Positions 8,705-10,000 of a stretch of DNA of 10,000 bases are shown here, piece by piece. The notes beneath the pieces were generated by a model. It worked only from the letters and a program-made list of their open reading frames with translations. It ran no database searches and was not told the DNA's origin. The position numbers and the translations under genes are program-made. This DNA is from Actinidia chinensis (Eukaryota; Streptophyta; Magnoliopsida; Ericales; Actinidiaceae): positions 18,975,349 through 18,985,348 of the forward strand of contig CM018895.1 of NCBI GenBank assembly GCA_009663005.1, given 5' to 3'. Each line of letters opens with the position of its first letter. Positions within the stretch are counted from its first letter, which is position 1.

Positions 8705-9300
8705 CTCATCTCATGAATAAAAAATTTTCTCAAAACATCCATCAAATAGGATTGAAAAGATTAAACTGACCGTTGTTCCAAATCTGATTCTTAAACGAAG
8801 TGCACGCATACACAGCCACATCAATCGCCATTTTGGTAGAAAACTTTTAAACAACAAGAAATACTTGTACGATCGCAATCTCAAACTTGCTGATGTCAAT
8901 CTACTGGAATGTAACACACTTCGACGACAAATCTTGGATCTGAGACCGTGGGTTTTGAAAGCACATATTCAACCTCATCAATGTCTTGGCTTCTTGCTCC
9001 ATTTTAACCTATCCGGATAAACCACTCCACTCCCTCTCCCCTCATCCGTTTGAGAGAAACAAACCCACCGCTAACAATACAAGAATTAGGATTTGATGGC
9101 TCTGTAATTGGAATCAACTTAGAGGGTGAAACGTCCATCTTCACAAAGAAGGGGCAAAACCGGCAAAAAATATGGTCGTCAATGAGTTACTATTCGCAAA
9201 TATATAGCTGTATAACATTCAACAAAAATAGGAACAAAATCGGGAGAAAACAAATGGTGGTTACTGAGTTACTGTTCACTCACATCTATCCAAACGAAAA
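8705..9300. repeat. Satellite unit 13 (596 bp)
   Basis: Full-length copy with many one-base changes in 8760-9160, and a small insertion near 9008-9045 (TATCCGGATAAACC, CCCTCATCC). It has CATCCATC in place of the CATCTATC of units 1-10, shared with units 14 and 15. AACCGGCAAAAAATATGG in subrepeat A is shared with unit 14. Confidence 0.92.
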
Positions 9301-9877
9301 CTCATCTCATGAATAAAAATTTTCCTCAAAACATCCATCAATAGGATTGAAAAGATTAAACTGACCTTGTTCCAAATCTGATTCTCTAACGAAGTGCAGC
9401 ACATACACAACCAACATCAATCGCCATTTTGTAGAAGAACTTTTAAACCACAAGAAATACGTGTACGATCGCAAATCTAAGACTTGCTTCTGTCAGATCT
9501 ACTGGAATGGTTAACACAACTTCGACGACAAATCTTGGATTTGAGACACGTTGATTTTCAAAGGCATAGATTCACCTTCATCAACGCTTGCTTCTTGCTC
9601 CATTTTATCGGACAAACCACTCTCTCTCCGTCTGAGAGAAACAAACCCACCGACTACAAGAAATTAGGGATTTGATGGCTCTGTAATTGGATCAACTTAG
9701 AGGGTGAAAACCGTCCAACATTCAACAAAAGAAGGGGCAAAACCGGCAAAAAATATGGTTGTCATTGAGTTACTATTCCCAAACATATAGCTGTATAACG
9801 TTCAGCAACGTGAACAAATCGGAAAAACAAATGGTGGTTACTGAGTTACTGTTCACTCACATCTATCCAAACGAAAA
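9301..9877. repeat. Satellite unit 14 (577 bp)
   Basis: A clean copy with few stray indels. It carries GATTCTCTAACGAAG (usual CTCAAACGAAG), shared only with unit 15, and CATCCATC as in units 13 and 15. Subrepeat B is slightly short (CAGCAACGTGAACAAATCGG near 9803). Confidence 0.94.
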
Positions 9878-10000
9878 CTCATCTCATGAATAAAAATTTT
9901 CTTCAAAACATCCATCAATAGGATTGAAAAGACTAAACTGACCTTGTTCCAAATCTGATTCTCTAACGAAGTGCAGCGCATACACAACCAACATTAATCG
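9878..10000. repeat. Satellite unit 15, partial (window edge)
   Basis: The first 123 bp of another unit, cut by the end of the window just before CGCCAT. It is closest to unit 14 (shared CTCTAACGAAG, CATCCATC). The array continues beyond the window. Confidence 0.93.

Larger units (their letters stand above)
1664..10000. repeat. Tandem satellite array, ~585-bp monomer, ~14.4 copies
   Basis: The anchor CTCATCTCATGA (up to two substitutions in most copies) recurs 15 times at 1792-9878, always in the same orientation. Most spacings are 562-611 bp; one is 479. Other landmarks recur in the same order in each unit: CATCTATCAATAGGATTGAA, ACTGACCTTGTTCCAAATCT, GAAGTGCAGCGCATACACAG, AAGAACTTTTAAACCACAAG, TCTTGGATCTGAGAC, GAGAGAAACAAACCCACC, ATTAGGGATTCGATGGCTCT, then two related subrepeats with GGGGCAAAA and CACTGAGTTACT. 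Units are complete end to end with no spacer, which defines a satellite and not dispersed copies. The array is open at the right edge. No frame is preserved across units, so it is not a protein repeat. The monomer length exceeds the usual 150-180 bp plant centromeric satellites. Chromosomal position cannot be inferred. Confidence 0.97.

Noticed and set aside
1664..10000. CRISPR-like array
   Set aside because: Units are about 585 bp, contiguous and similar throughout, with no short repeats separated by unique spacers, and the context is eukaryotic.
1664..10000. Nested LTR retrotransposons or an rDNA intergenic spacer
   Set aside because: No TG...CA long terminal repeats, primer-binding site, polypurine tract, gag-pol motifs or rRNA sequence were seen; spacing and uniform orientation fit a satellite.
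1664..10000. Centromeric satellite identity
   Set aside because: Nothing in the sequence shows centromere function and the monomer is much longer than typical; location cannot be decided from the window.

Overview
The window looks like nuclear DNA of a flowering plant, probably a eudicot. It is AT-rich and has no bacterial-style gene packing. A remnant near its left side carries CCGGTT/GGTTCAA motifs resembling nonautonomous DNA transposon ends common in eudicots. No complete, confidently identifiable protein-coding gene is present. The species cannot be named from the sequence.

Region 1 (1-1663) is single-copy-looking, AT-rich DNA. It holds only weak gene-like signals on the minus strand: a possible start codon in good plant context at 28-26, and a possible 34-codon exon at 1099-998 that ends in a clean GT donor. 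It also holds a 42-bp imperfect duplication near 621-700. At its right end (about 1540-1666) is an AT-rich stretch followed by a cluster of short inverted repeats, read here as the end of a transposon relic.

Region 2 (1664-10000) is one long head-to-tail tandem array. The motif CTCATCTCATGA or a close variant recurs at 1792, 2374, 2936, 3521, 4107, 4689, 5276, 5887, 6480, 7064, 7653, 8226, 8705, 9301 and 9878. The spacings are 582, 562, 585, 586, 582, 587, 611, 593, 584, 589, 573, 479, 596 and 577. The unit is therefore about 585 bp, with about 14.4 copies seen, and the array runs off the right edge. Each unit has a roughly 415-bp body plus two diverged subrepeats of about 82 and 90 bp (A and B). 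The array starts abruptly inside subrepeat A, directly against the transposon-like end.

The copies differ by many CpG-type transitions, as expected of methylated, silenced DNA, and by indels and patchwork sharing of variants. The patchwork suggests unequal exchange or gene conversion. One unit (8226-8704) lost 128 bp and gained a GC-rich block with a canonical G-quadruplex motif. The 7.3-9.2 kb stretch is unusually rich in one-base indels, which could be real decay or uncorrected read errors. The array has no recognisable protein product. Its minus strand carries conserved splice-like signals that hint at an origin from a gene or transposon fragment.
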